Assembly: GCA_025765595.1 (NCBI GenBank)
Contig: JAIVFH010000002.1
Span: 62,001-126,000 of the forward strand
Source: Obelidium mucronatum
Lineage: Eukaryota; Chytridiomycota; Chytridiomycetes; Chytridiales; Chytriomycetaceae
Direction of reading: 5' to 3'
Length of the DNA stretch: 64,000 bases
Positions 43,756 to 54,395 of this stretch are shown in pieces (the stretch's first letter is position 1; each line of letters begins with the position of its first letter). The position numbers were made by a program, and so were the translations under genes. The notes beneath the pieces were generated by a model. It was not told where the DNA came from. It saw nothing but the letters and a program-made list of their open reading frames with translations, and searched no databases.

Positions 43756-43849
43756 ATAAAATAAACATAAACGGCTTTCAAAAAGACCCTCCCAAAGACA
43801 GCGATTTTAAGGTCAGAATACTTTTTATTATTCCTCATCTGAATCATCG

Positions 43850-44872
43850 TTACTTGTCCTTTTGGTGATACAGGTGTCCCAAATGCTCACAAATAGTCTC
43901 AATTTCGTGCAACTCTGCGTCAAATAGTTCCCACCACGGCGGAAGCACAGGCAATGATACTTTATATATCCTAGCCCCGTAGTAGATCACTGCACAGGCA
44001 ATTACATTTGGTTGAAAGTATGCCACAACTTCAGTTTGCACCCTTTTCGTTCAGAATAAGGTTTAAATCAAGACTCCCGTCCTAGAAAAAAAAACACTCA
44101 CAAGTCATTCAGAGAGTTCCAGCAAGTACTGAGCAAGATCTTTGTTTCCTGCCAAACCAAGACTTTGGAGGTAGTTTACCATGAATCCATGTGGATGTTG
44201 GACGTGAACATTGAATCCCAAACGAGCAAGGATGTGGATTTCACATCGAATGATGGCGTCCTTGTATTCAGTGAATACCTATGATTAGATGGTCAAAAAA
44301 AGGGATTATTGGTCAGTCGTTTTGGCAAAGCAGTTCAGTGCCCTCGCGTCAGCATTACATCATAAGGGACATCAACAAAAGCAGCCTATTTGATCTGATC
44401 CCCCGTCTTGAGTCTTGTTGGACTCATCAAACATCTGAAAGATTCACTAAAACACATCAATGACTCAACAAAATCCCCCAAAAAAAAATCACATGGAGAA
44501 CTAACTTTCAGGGCAAAATATACATTGACAATGTCCTTGATGCGACGCGATGATTCTTCGACCTTTGACGCAAGAAAGAGGGCGGCAAGGACGGTATCTT
44601 TTATGGGGTAGTCCTTGGGATCTGATACGCAATAGAAGCGAGTAAATATCGTCTGGGTTGTTGCGATTGTCGTCTGGCGGCTGTGTGCATTGGCAACAAA
44701 GTGTCAGGTTCTCGTAGTTCACATGTGAAAACAGTTCGCAGTTACAGTACAGCTTCAGTAGTTTTCCCAGTCGGCCAATAAGCGTCGTTCCTTCCCGCAG
44801 CCGACCGTCTTTTGCCAGCGAGCGAATCAGAAGCGGCGTTTCAGTGACAGTGTTTTTGAGCGAAAGCGACAT
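43850..44872 (-). CDS. Cyclin L-like protein (one apparent frame break)
   Basis: Cyclin of the transcription/splicing class (cyclin L/K/T group). Exon 1 (44872, MSLSLKNTVTETPLLIRSLA) splices through GTACTG...CACAG to QTTIATTQTIFTRFYC. KDTVLAALFLASKVEESSRR and IKDIVNVYFALK follow, the cyclin-box signature of this group. The second half has IIRCEIHILARLGFNVHVQH and PHGFMVNYLQSLGLAGNKDL, then WNSLNDLVQTEVVAYFQP, ending YHQKDK. Between DLAQ and WNSLNDL (near 44120) the frame is off by one base, with no intron to explain it. The protein (about 260 residues) lacks the long RS-rich tail of animal cyclin L. Confidence 0.7.
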
Positions 44873-44933
44873 CTTTTTTCTTTGTTTTTTAAAGTTTATC
44901 CACTTTTTTTTTTGTAACTTATATTACACAAGC
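44873..44933. promoter_or_regulatory. Divergent cyclin L / TFIIIC90 promoter region
   Basis: 61 bp, T-rich, between two divergent ATGs. A promoter role is inferred from position only. Confidence 0.3.
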
Positions 44934-47900
44934 ATGTCTCTCCTCCTCTCAGGCGCACCAGCATCGACAGACGCCGTGCATCTTGCCTCTGCACTCGGTG
45001 GAACTCTTGGCGCCGCGCAAGTTCTTGTGCTTGTAGCCCAGCAGGTTTTTTTGGTGTCCTCTCAAATTTGTTCACAGCAAACATCCGAAAGCTCAACGCG
45101 AGAGTCGAAAAAAAACTAGAACTCGCTGCCGCTTGTATCTGCTTCAAACAAACGTGAACCGCCTTTAACCGCAGAGACAGAAATCCAACGCCCTGAACTG
45201 CCCGCCTTTGAAGCAAAAGGTATCGCAAACATCAACGCGAGAGCATTGGCGGCACGAGACGGCCTCAGAGTTGCATTCAAGCATACAGCCACAAACTACA
45301 ATGGAATTATGATTGCTGCCGTGACAACTACCCACCGTATCAAACTGTTCACCCCGACAAAAGATCCAGCAAACTCGGACTGGGTTGAGGTTGCTGATCT
45401 TCTGCCTCAGCTTTTACTCCTGTATCGCGTTAATACGGTTGCTGATGGAGATCAATCAATTGTTGTGGATTCGTCTGTTGCTGATTTGCTTGAAACGTGT
45501 TGTAAGCCATATCATTCCACGCCACTTTTTATTCAGATTTGAATAACGCGTATAACATAGCTCTCAGCTGGTCGGAATTGTGGGTTGATAACGTCAGCTT
45601 CCGTTCCATATCATCCCGTTTGTCCTTTTTGGCTGTTGGCTCCAAGGACGGTACTATAACTCTCTGGAGGTATGTAGCCAAGCTTCCCTGGATTCTTGAA
45701 TATTCCTCTTAATCATGATACGAGTCAGGTTCGAAGCTGCCAACCCACATAAACCCATCTACCAAGCAAGCATCAAACCCCAATCCGGATGGGTTACCAA
45801 AACAAGTTGGTCTCATTGGGTAACAGTTACGGGTTCTAGTGATTCTCCTTCCATTCAATGTAAGTCATAATTATGGAATGGGCATTGGTTTTAATGTGTA
45901 TGTGTCAGACTGTTACATGATATCAAGTTATGCTAATGGAAGTGTCTACGCACACCTGATGACATTTGATCCGACCGCAAACAATTTAATCATAACCACA
46001 ACTTCTCAGCTTTCTCAAGCGGATAGCAGGAGTGTTTCAGTGATTAAGTTTTACAACAAGGTACAGTCTCATTTTTCCCACAATTGAACTGATAAAGTTA
46101 ATTGATTAATTTCCAAAAAAAAAGGATGCTTCTCTAATACGGGCAACGTTTACAAAAGGAAACACAATAAACGTCTGGACCGCTCCTAAAGTCTCTGTCC
46201 TTTCGCATAACCACCAACAAATTGTCTACGCAAGCCCCAAAACTGACCAGCAGCATCAGCCACAACCACAGGAGCAATTGCTACTTTCCCATGGTAACCT
46301 TCAAAAGCTTCAACTATCAATCACAATGGCCGTTGGCGGTATCACGTGGAGTCTCTTGGGAGATGAAATCCACGTTTATTCTGTGGATGGTAAATCGCTC
46401 ACAATCGCCGTAATACCCGAGTCATCTACGTCATCAGGATGGAATCGAGGAACAGATACTCCGCCGAATGGAGTTGGTGGAAGCAACAGCAGCAGTGGTA
46501 GCAGTAGTGTTGGTAGCCTCGACGACGATTCCCCTAGTTTCGGTAATGGAGTCGGTTTGGTGCTGCTTGAGGATACAACGCAGCAGTTCTATCAAGAGAT
46601 TCTGGATCCAGATGCTAAAACTGGTGGCGGAGACGAAGATGGTGCTGCAGGAGGAGATGAAGACGCAGCAGGAACCGCGGCCGATAGTTATGGAAAGCAA
46701 ATTCGATATTATGGCGCCGTATCGAGTCCGAATGGACTAGTGGACTTTGTTTTATACACAATCTCTCTCAGTGAAGGGCTTGAGTACCGGACGGGCAAAA
46801 CCAACAATTGCCATGTTCTTGTTCACTGGAACTATGCAAAAGGGAATCGCGCTGTTGAAGATTCGGTCATCAATCATGTGATGGGGGCTGTTGAGAGAAA
46901 ACAGGATTTGTTGTTTCGAACTTCTCCTGCGCACTTGTTATGGGATGTGTTGGGACTGATGCATCAAGGGGGGGAAGATGATGAGGTTCGAGTTGAAGAG
47001 GACGGGCTCGTGGCTCGATTAGTGCGCCGACTAGGAGATTACTTCGCTGCGGCGGCATCAGGTAGTTCATCTATAACTCAAATTCCCGAGCAAGACAAAG
47101 ATCCCAAACGGTAACCCTGCATTTGATTGCACGTGTGTTTTTCGGAATTTTGATTTCTTTTCTTCTTGAAAGTCTGCTGTCAAGTACTCGTGAAACTCTG
47201 TTTTCAAATCCACGCATGAACAGTTTACGTCTTTTGAACTATATTTACATTCATCTTATTGTGAGTTTTCGGCTTCTTTTGTTTTTAGGAAGTGTTTGTT
47301 AAAATGTGTTTTCCTAGAATTCGGTTCCAACTACAAACAAAACCGAGACTGCATCAATTTTGTTAAATAACTACCAAATATTGCTGCGAGAATATGTCGT
47401 AACCGTATTGCGAAGTGTGCAAAAGTACTTGAGTGATCCTAAGATTGTCTTGTCAGGTATGCATCTCTCACCGCAAAGAATTCCGTTTTTGACAATTTTA
47501 TCGTGCAATCCAGAAACCGATCTTTTAATGCTCACTCTTGTATCGGATCTCTGTCTCCAGCACACCAAGTTTATGGTTGACATGCTCAAGCAACTCGTCA
47601 CAATCTTTCTACTAGTCAAACAACGCAACTCGGAAGAACACATTTTGTCTATTTGTGATGAATATCTATTGAAAACAAAAGCCGTATTGACTGGTTCGGC
47701 GGCAGTGGTAGGGGAGAGCAAAGAGCATTGTTTGGCATGCAGTGGTGCGATTGTGTTTCAGAGCCCTTGGAAAGCTGTCTGTGCGAATGGACATCCTTGG
47801 GGTGAGTTATTATGTGGCTGTGTGGCGCCTATCGAAATCTTAATGGGTTTTTTTTAGATCGTTGTGCTGTCTCCTTATTAACGGCTGCGACTCCAAAAAC

Positions 47901-48066
47901 AAGATCTTGCCTAGGATGTAATCGTAAAACAATTTCTCCAGAAATTCTGGGCGAAGATGCAGACGAATCAATGGATGGAAAAGATCAAGTGGAATCTGTG
48001 ATTATGAAAACATTGTTGACTCACATAACGTTATGTGTCTATTGTGGCAATAGGCTGAAAATGTGA
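44934..48066 (+). CDS. GTF3C4: TFIIIC90-like subunit (GTF3C4 type)
   Basis: Subunit of the Pol III general factor TFIIIC, acting at tRNA genes. About ten exons. The N-terminal part is a divergent beta-propeller (SFLAVGSKDGTITLWR near 45625, VTKTSWSHWVTVTGSS near 45790). An acidic Ser/Gly/Asp-rich insertion (46430-46690) and a helical middle follow. The C-terminal exons carry the TFIIIC-type zinc finger: CLACSGAIVFQSPW, then CANGHPW, an intron, then DRCAVSLLTA and RSCLGCNRKT, and a final CVYCGNRLKM. That finger gives the identification; the propeller supports it. Stop at 48064-48066. Confidence 0.75.
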
Positions 48067-48117
48067 CGGGACCGAAGAAAAACAATGCAATAAATCACGG
48101 TATTTTTAATGAGGCTT

Positions 48118-49395
48118 TTACTTCAGACCCTTAAAAAATGTGCTCAGCAGTTTCTCGGCGGCCATCCCTGATGTAATATTTCCCTCCATAACTTCATGCT
48201 CCATTTCCTCCGCAATTTCTTTGACTCCAGCATCCGCTGCTACTCGCTCCATCAGTTCATGTCTCAGTATGTCCCACATCCATTTCCTTCGCTGCTCTGC
48301 CCTCATTTTGTCAAAGTCTCCACTTTCCCTCAAGGTATTATAAAACGTTTCCATACACGTCCAAGCTTCTTCAATGCCTCTCTTTTCGGCACTCGATACT
48401 CTCAAGACTTCTGGCTTCCAGGTGCCTTTGGAAGGCTGCACAAACTTTAAAGCGCTTGTATATTCCATTTGAGCCATGCGAGCAGGTACTTCCAGGACTC
48501 CATCACTTTTGTTGACGAGAATGAGGTCTGACAGTTCAACGATTCCCTTTTTCATTCCTTGCAACTCATCACCACCTCCGGGGGCGACAAGGAGCGTAAA
48601 TAAATCGACCATATCTGCGACCCTATAGAAAATGTTTAAAGGAAGTGTATTACCTGTGTAGATTTTGACTCACATTGTTTCACTTTGACCCACACCCACT
48701 GTTTCGACCAATACAATATCATATCCAGCAGCTACAATAAACAGTCAATTTCCTTGGATTATTTCTTTGTTTTTAAAACGACAGAACCTTCACAGAGAAG
48801 AATGGCGTCGCTTGTGTTTCGGGCAACACCGCCGAGAGTTCCGCGTGACGGAGACGGTCTAACATACGCATTATCATTTCGAGATAGTTCTGTCATTCGA
48901 GTCTTGTCTCCTAAACATAAGTATTGAGCATCCAGAGACAGGGTGGAGGAGTAAGTTGTTCGTTACCGAGAATAGAGCCGCCTGTTCTGGCTGACGAAGG
49001 ATCCACCGCCTAAACATCAGTGATATCCGTATTTACATTCTTTTCGTGACTTTTGTTTGTTTGTTTAACCAACCAGAACAGCTACTTTGTGGCCTTTTTC
49101 AATCAGGAACATCCCAAACGTCTCAATGAAGGAAGACTTTCCAACGCCAGGACTTCCTGACAAACCGATCCGGAAAGAATCTTTCCGTTTTGCGTTGTTT
49201 GGAAAAGAAGGCGATGAAGCCAGGACTGAGGCAAGGAGAGACTGGGCTTGGCGTCTATGATCTGGCCGAGTGCTCTCCACTATGGCGGGTGTGTGTTTAG
49301 ATGATTCAGTCTCTGAGGAATAGCAGTGTACCGAGAGTGATGGCTCTGGCCAGCGCCGCTCTACTTGTGCGAAGTGAGCCAACTGAAAATGCCAT
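48118..49395 (-). CDS. MMAA: MMAA/MeaB-type GTPase
   Basis: G3E-family GTPase that protects or loads cobalamin-dependent methylmalonyl-CoA mutase in mitochondria. The proposed start at 49395 gives [18 protein letters not shown], a plausible mitochondrial presequence. It splices through an intron of about 51 nt into [20 protein letters not shown]. Motifs: [18 protein letters not shown] (P-loop), [48 protein letters not shown] (the NKSD guanine-specificity motif). The C-terminal dimerisation arm ends FFKGLK. Its presence suggests the organism may use cobalamin, which is unusual for higher fungi but reported for some early-diverging ones. Confidence 0.85.
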
Positions 49396-49427
49396 CGTCT
49401 GATTATCGGCAATAATAATCTATTCAA
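49396..49427. promoter_or_regulatory. 32-bp divergent gap between MMAA GTPase and kinase ATGs
   Basis: If both starts are right, the two genes share a promoter that must overlap their coding sequence or leaders. No motif is recognised. Confidence 0.3.
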
Positions 49428-50596
49428 ATGCCACTCGATCGGTTTGTGACATCCTTCCCAATCAAACAGAACATCTTCGAGGGTCGCGACCAAGAAACTG
49501 GCGAAGTAGTCGCAATGAAGTTTGTGGAAATCAGCGACTATGAGCCAGACAACGACAGTGTTCGCATGGAGGCTCAGACGATGCGGGAGCTCGCGCCAAT
49601 AAATCCATCTCGAATTGTGGAATGCAAAGCATTCTATAAGAACGACCAAAACCAATATGTCATCGTGATGGAAAGGTGCGTGTCCATTTAAGGCTCGGAG
49701 TGTGGCTGACTGTGACGCAGAGCCATCTGCTCGCTACAAGATGTTATCGATATGCATAAAACTCTGACTGAACAGCAAGCCAAAGTCGCAGTTTTTGGTA
49801 TTCTTGAGGCTCTGCTTACCTGCCATCAAAAGTACATTCTGCACCGAGATGTGAAACCAGCGAACGTGTTTCTCTTTTCGGACGATTTGAATTCTGTTAA
49901 GCTCGGTGATTTTGGAGTCTGCGCGGAAGACAATGGCTACAACTCTGTCGGTGGGAAGAAGGGCACTGCTGAGTTTATGGTTTGTGCCCCCCAACATTTT
50001 GCTGAGCACAAGCTTAATTGGAATTGGCACAGGCTCCAGAAATTAGTAAAGGACAACGATATGGTCGTGCAGTCGATTTGTATTCAGTTGGAGTAACAGT
50101 AGTGAAGCTTATTGGTTCTGCAAATCTGTCGCCTTCAGCCAAATCATTCGTCGACCTCCTTGTCTCTCCGAAGCCAGAAGCCAGGCCGACCGTCATGCAA
50201 GCACTGCTGCATCAATGGCTTCATGGAATTGCGCCATACACCAGCGCTCAAGTCTCGCTTACTCCACCTCCGCCCAAAGTAACCCCTGAGCCACTTCCAG
50301 CCTTTCCAGGTTGGGTGAAATTGATTCCGGATAATGGCGATCCGGTATATTATTTTCATGAAGAAAGCGGGCTTGTCCAATACCAGCATCCAGGGGGGCG
50401 TCAGTTTGATATTGAAGAAATAGAACGTACAGCTACTCTGGCGAATCAGCAACAGCAATCACATGGTAACTGGTCAAAACTTTCATCTGCTTTGAACTCT
50501 GAAAAGAGGTCTTCAATTTTGAGCTTGAATGGTGAGGGTGGGGCACCTAAGTTTGCGAATATGGTGCGAAACTTGACTTCTCGGTTTCAAAAGTAA
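49428..50596 (+). CDS. Protein kinase with C-terminal WW domain
   Basis: Ser/Thr-type kinase. Seen: the ATP-binding lysine in [11 protein letters not shown], a helix-C glutamate in [10 protein letters not shown], the catalytic loop [13 protein letters not shown], and [10 protein letters not shown]. After an intron of about 55 nt (from 49980), [20 protein letters not shown] follows. A short C-lobe ends near HQWLHGI. Beyond it [20 protein letters not shown] then VQYQHPGG is a WW domain, which would bind proline-rich ligands. The glycine-rich loop normally at the start of the kinase domain is not visible from the ATG at 49428. Either an upstream exon was missed or the N-lobe is truncated. Confidence 0.75.
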
Positions 50597-50713
50597 CAAT
50601 GAATAAATCCGGTTTATTTCTTTACTCAAAAAGTGATGCGTTGTTGCGGATATACGTAAGTCGATTCAGCAACCACTAATTGAACCTACAACCCATGCAA
50701 CAGCATTTGAATT

Positions 50714-52354
50714 CTAAACTAAATCAAACTGAGGAGATATGATTTCATCATAAAAAGGGGGATCGACAGGATACACAGACTGCAAAACTTCTTCAACCAA
50801 ATAACGTTCCAAAACCCGCCCTTGAAAATCGTAGAAGCCAACGTGCGGATTAAATTCAGCAACTCGCTCAAACTCTACTGCATTCGAATGATGGTTTGGG
50901 CAGTCTTCATAGCCGACCAATACGATGGTTACATAAGCCCAAGTTTGTCCCATCAGTTCCAATTCGAACTCATCAATATCTTCCGATTCGCCATCCAAAA
51001 ACACCAAAAGCGATAACTTGGGCATTCCAGGAGTGGGCTGCCAGCCAAAAACCCGATCAAAAAGCCCGTGCCCCTTCAAATACATTTGTTCGAAAAATAT
51101 TGACTTGACCACCTGCCAGCCTTCCATCACTCTCGACTTGTCACCTTTAGTTATCTTGTAAAATGGGTATTCGTGTTGAAGAAAGTCATCCTTTCGTCGG
51201 ACAGAATACGTGTGACAGCCAATCTTGGTTCGCCAATCATTTTGAAACCGATTAGGGGATATGCTTCCGCAGAATTCAGCCCTTCCAGAAAATGCAACGA
51301 GGGGGATTCCGTCTTGGTCAGGATATTGCCGTTGAGTTCGAGGAACCATATGCTTCAGGAAGCGATGAACCAAATTCTTTACAACAGCCAATGTGGGTGG
51401 TTGATCATGATACCGCGTGATGCCGTCTTTGCCATGAACTCCCTTTGTGGGATCAACAGACATGGACTCAGACATGTCAATCATGATCATGGTTTCCAAG
51501 TGTTCGTTGCCCATATTTATTCCACTCGCCAACTCAAGAAGAGCTTGTGCACGATTCGGGTGGCCCTTGTGGGGAATTTGAGGAGAATAGAAACGACGGG
51601 TGATGTTGGGGGATGTCAAAAAGGTGTCAGCTCGGCTGCAGTATTTTGCCACAATCGAGTCATCCAGCGGGTTTGCAAGTGCGCTTCTTGTTTGACCACG
51701 CCTCAAATACTCGCCACGGTTGTATTTGTTCACTGGTTTGAGGGTACCCACAACATGATTTGGGCGTTCCATATTATTAAGGACATAATAAAGTCGCTCC
51801 TCACTTGCATTTTGAAAGTGACTTATGTTAAACATGGCCTTCGTGGTCAATGCGCGAGAAGTAACAGTTCTCGAAGAAATTGGCTCACAGTACCCCTTTT
51901 GTAGATAGCAAAGATAGTCCCTGGGCCTCTTAGACCGTAAAGAAAGCCAGTGCTTTACCATCCTAGTGTTCAGCCAATATTGCATGACAATTCGACGGAC
52001 GGCAGAGTTCGGTGGGCCCCAACGTGCGAGTTCTTCAGTCATAATCTTCTTGTCGGATGAGGTTGGTAAGATTGGCAGTGGCAGCTCTTGACCTCGGATG
52101 GGAAATAGAGAAGATGGTCGAACGAATGAAGGAGGCAAGGTCTCATATGATGGTGGCACTTCGTTGCTGGTTTCTTGGAGGGAATTGGAATGCGGCTGGC
52201 TCTCAATCCACTCAATCGCAGCATCAACCGTTCCATCGGTCTGCGAAAGTGCGAATTGGCTCAAGTTGGCATCGTAGCCCAAGGTAATTAGTTGCTCATA
52301 CGATGTTGGCATTTTGATTGCAAAATATCCCCATGAAATTTCACTTTCACTCAC
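50714..52354 (-). CDS. UBA and von Willebrand A domain protein
   Basis: Single exon, 546 residues. An N-terminal UBA-like helix bundle (YEQLITLGYDANLSQFALSQ, then TVDAAIEWIES) would bind ubiquitin. After a proline/serine-rich linker comes an unassigned region. Then a vWA fold starts at METMIMIDMSESMSV-like sequence: the DxSxS metal-site motif is in IDMSESMSVDP, and LLVFLDGESEDIDEF follows further on. An in-frame second methionine 14 residues later (MPTSYEQ) could be the start. UBA-vWA proteins of this sort occur in several fungi, but I do not know a defined function. Confidence 0.6.
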   Translation of the reverse strand: MSESEISWGYFAIKMPTSYEQLITLGYDANLSQFALSQTDGTVDAAIEWIESQPHSNSLQETSNEVPPSYETLPPSFVRPSSLFPIRGQELPLPILPTSSDKKIMTEELARWGPPNSAVRRIVMQYWLNTRMVKHWLSLRSKRPRDYLCYLQKGYCEPISSRTVTSRALTTKAMFNISHFQNASEERLYYVLNNMERPNHVVGTLKPVNKYNRGEYLRRGQTRSALANPLDDSIVAKYCSRADTFLTSPNITRRFYSPQIPHKGHPNRAQALLELASGINMGNEHLETMIMIDMSESMSVDPTKGVHGKDGITRYHDQPPTLAVVKNLVHRFLKHMVPRTQRQYPDQDGIPLVAFSGRAEFCGSISPNRFQNDWRTKIGCHTYSVRRKDDFLQHEYPFYKITKGDKSRVMEGWQVVKSIFFEQMYLKGHGLFDRVFGWQPTPGMPKLSLLVFLDGESEDIDEFELELMGQTWAYVTIVLVGYEDCPNHHSNAVEFERVAEFNPHVGFYDFQGRVLERYLVEEVLQSVYPVDPPFYDEIISPQFDLV

Positions 52355-52691
52355 TACTTTCTGAGTGTGTTAAAAACCAAAGTTTTCTGTATGGGAAGCA
52401 GAGGATGGAATGCACCAAAGACGAATTCCCGATGAAACAAATGCAATGAATGGAGAAATATACGTAATGTTATCCTGTAAAGAATACTGCATTAAACCCT
52501 GAGCGCAAAACAAGAGCTGTCTGGGGTTGTTTGGCTTTATTTATTATGCAAAAGCGGCGGTAGAATCGCAGGTTCAATGAGCCAACTTGGGCTGAATAGT
52601 GTAAGGCAGAGATACATAGATTCTTCAGATTCAACTTGCTGCTCTTGGTTCCTGATGTTGGCTGATTGACATGGTGAAGGGAGCCATAAAT
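52355..52691. other. Intergenic region
   Basis: About 340 bp upstream of the UBA-vWA gene and downstream of the WOPR gene. AATAAA-like signals on the minus strand occur near 52540 (TTTATT on +). A small open frame (52722-52537, minus) could be an alternative 3' exon of the WOPR gene. No other feature is seen. Confidence 0.4.
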
Positions 52692-53462
52692 TCAAGGCAC
52701 TAAAATTCTTGAACAGCCGCAACTGGCTTGGTCTAAATAAATATGATTCGCCAGGTAACGAGCTGGTCGGTTGTAGAAATGCTCAACATGTCGAGGAATA
52801 AAATAAGAAATCATGCGATAGTGTTCGCCATCTGAACCAGCGACGGTAATAGTTTGCTTGGCAAGCCCGTTGGGTATCAGCATTGTGTTTGCAAGTGCTT
52901 TCTTCAATTGGAAGAGTGGACTTTCTTCAGGTCGGACATAGTGGCATTGGGCTTCCAAAGGATCCAACCCAATGATTTGAAAATAGAGGAGAAATGAGCA
53001 ACAACTTCTGGGCCTTGTCCAAGACAAGCCATCCTGTGTTTGTATCTCTCAGCACGATGATACAAACGTTATCGATCAAAAGAGAGCAAGAGTTAACTTA
53101 CTCAGACTATCCAGCGCTTTGGTGGGTGGTCACTTTGGTTCTTTGACACTACCACCAATCCGCTTGAAATGAGTTCTGGTCTGAGTGTGAGACATTGGGT
53201 AACAGGAAATTTTCCAGCAATGGCAGCCTCAACGACCAGTTCAGCGTCTCGGCTATCCTTGATAAACATGCGCACATCCGTGATGTGATGTCTGAAGGAA
53301 AGAAAAATTCTTATTCACCCAACAGTGTCTACATGCATTGGCATTGGAGATTGAAAGTTTTCACCCACTTGTAAAATATCAAGTTCAGACTGATGGAATT
53401 TGTGTGCATGTGGACAAGGTATAAAGAAACTTACATTGGCAAATTTACCTCTTCTGCCACAT
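52692..53462 (-). CDS. WOPR-domain (Gti1/Pac2/Wor1-type) transcription regulator
   Basis: Fungal-specific DNA-binding regulator; relatives (Wor1, Ryp1, Sge1, Pac2) control morphology and virulence programmes. The proposed exon 1 is MWQKR (53462), and an intron of about 155 nt leads to HHITDVRMFIKDSRDAELVV and then GKFPVTQCLTLRPELISSGL. The hallmark KRW-DGLSW-SCCSFLLY block is split by an intron after KRWI: the splice needs donor GTCTGA, six bases before a stronger GTAAGT. Exon 3 has DGLSWTRPRSCCSFLLYFQ, later LAKQTITVAGSDGEHYRMIS and YFIPRHVEHF, matching the second conserved WOPR part. This frame stops at 52692; a different last exon is possible. Confidence 0.75.
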
Positions 53463-53678
53463 GACTTCTTGAGGGGTCACGTTACATCAGTTTCGAAGGC
53501 TCCGCCAAATGTCAGTGCTCCTAGGCGGTTATAGGAACGAAAACTTATTGGTTTAGGCGGTTAAGTATAAATCATCTAACGACAAGCTCAAAGGGAAAGC
53601 TCGGTTCGTTGCTCTACGCACAAAAATTCGGCATTTTTGGATGAGCGTCAGTGTAAGAAGGTTTATTTAATAGTCATA

Positions 53679-54020
53679 TTAGCAATGTTGCAATTCATCT
53701 AGACAGTTGCTTTGCATGATGCAAGTAGAGTTCTTGCTACAGGGCTCGGCACATAGTTTGTATGCCTTGCAACGCTTCTTCTCGCAAATGTTTGAGTGTT
53801 TGACACAGGGACGAATGCATGCGACGTCCGTGAGGCCGCCACAGTTCTTAATGCAAGCAGCAGCGATATCACTGCAGACATCGCTGTGTTTTGGGTTTTG
53901 CTCTCTGCGGGAAACAGCGGAGCGGGCGATTCCTTGCACAAGCTCCTTTTTGTGGGCGATGGCATCAGCCGAGAGCACAAGGGCTGAGAGAATAACAGCT
54001 ACGGCGGAAGAAAAGTGCAT
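53679..54020 (-). CDS. Small secreted cysteine-rich protein
   Basis: 113 residues, single exon. A clear signal peptide is seen (MHFSSAVAVILSALVLSADA). A polar stretch with a possible Kex2-type basic site (SRRE) follows. The mature part has 12 cysteines, likely six disulfides, in a C-x6-C-x3-C-x7-C-x3-C-x6-C-x4-C-x5-C-x3-C-x5-C-x5-C-x6-C pattern. I recognise no family. Secreted proteins of this size and cysteine content are often cell-wall, antimicrobial or effector-like, but nothing here decides between these. Confidence 0.65.
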   Translation of the reverse strand: MHFSSAVAVILSALVLSADAIAHKKELVQGIARSAVSRREQNPKHSDVCSDIAAACIKNCGGLTDVACIRPCVKHSNICEKKRCKAYKLCAEPCSKNSTCIMQSNCLDELQHC

Positions 54021-54395
54021 TTGTGGTTAAGATTTTGGGAAGAAAGGGAAAATCCTCAGCTTTTAACCTTTTTTCGTTCGGCTTGTGCTTTTGATGGATT
54101 TCGAATCTGTCAATTTCACGTCCAGCGCCACCCACCCACGAAAGAAACATTGAACAAACACATCCTTCCAATAGTAATGCCTTCGTGTAACTTCACCTTG
54201 ATTAGGCAACGTATTCAATAGATTGAGATGATAACACACGATGTGCCTCGCATTCCTTACGAGATAGTAATTGGTAAACGACTATTTCCCTCCTAACTAA
54301 TTCAAGATTCTAATCAAAGAGATGGTTAAGTCTAATGTCCGAATCAGGTAAATAAATAGTACTCTCTTCTTTTTTTTTGCCTTCCTTTGCCACGA
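54021..54395. other. Intergenic region between divergent genes
   Basis: 375 bp upstream of both the secreted protein and SBDS genes. Only short shadow frames are seen. A T run lies at 54369-54378, just before the SBDS start. Confidence 0.5.

Noticed and set aside
48685..48927. Plus-strand open frame of 80 residues
   Set aside because: It is antisense to the MMAA GTPase, whose motifs ([13 protein letters not shown]) are encoded on the other strand.
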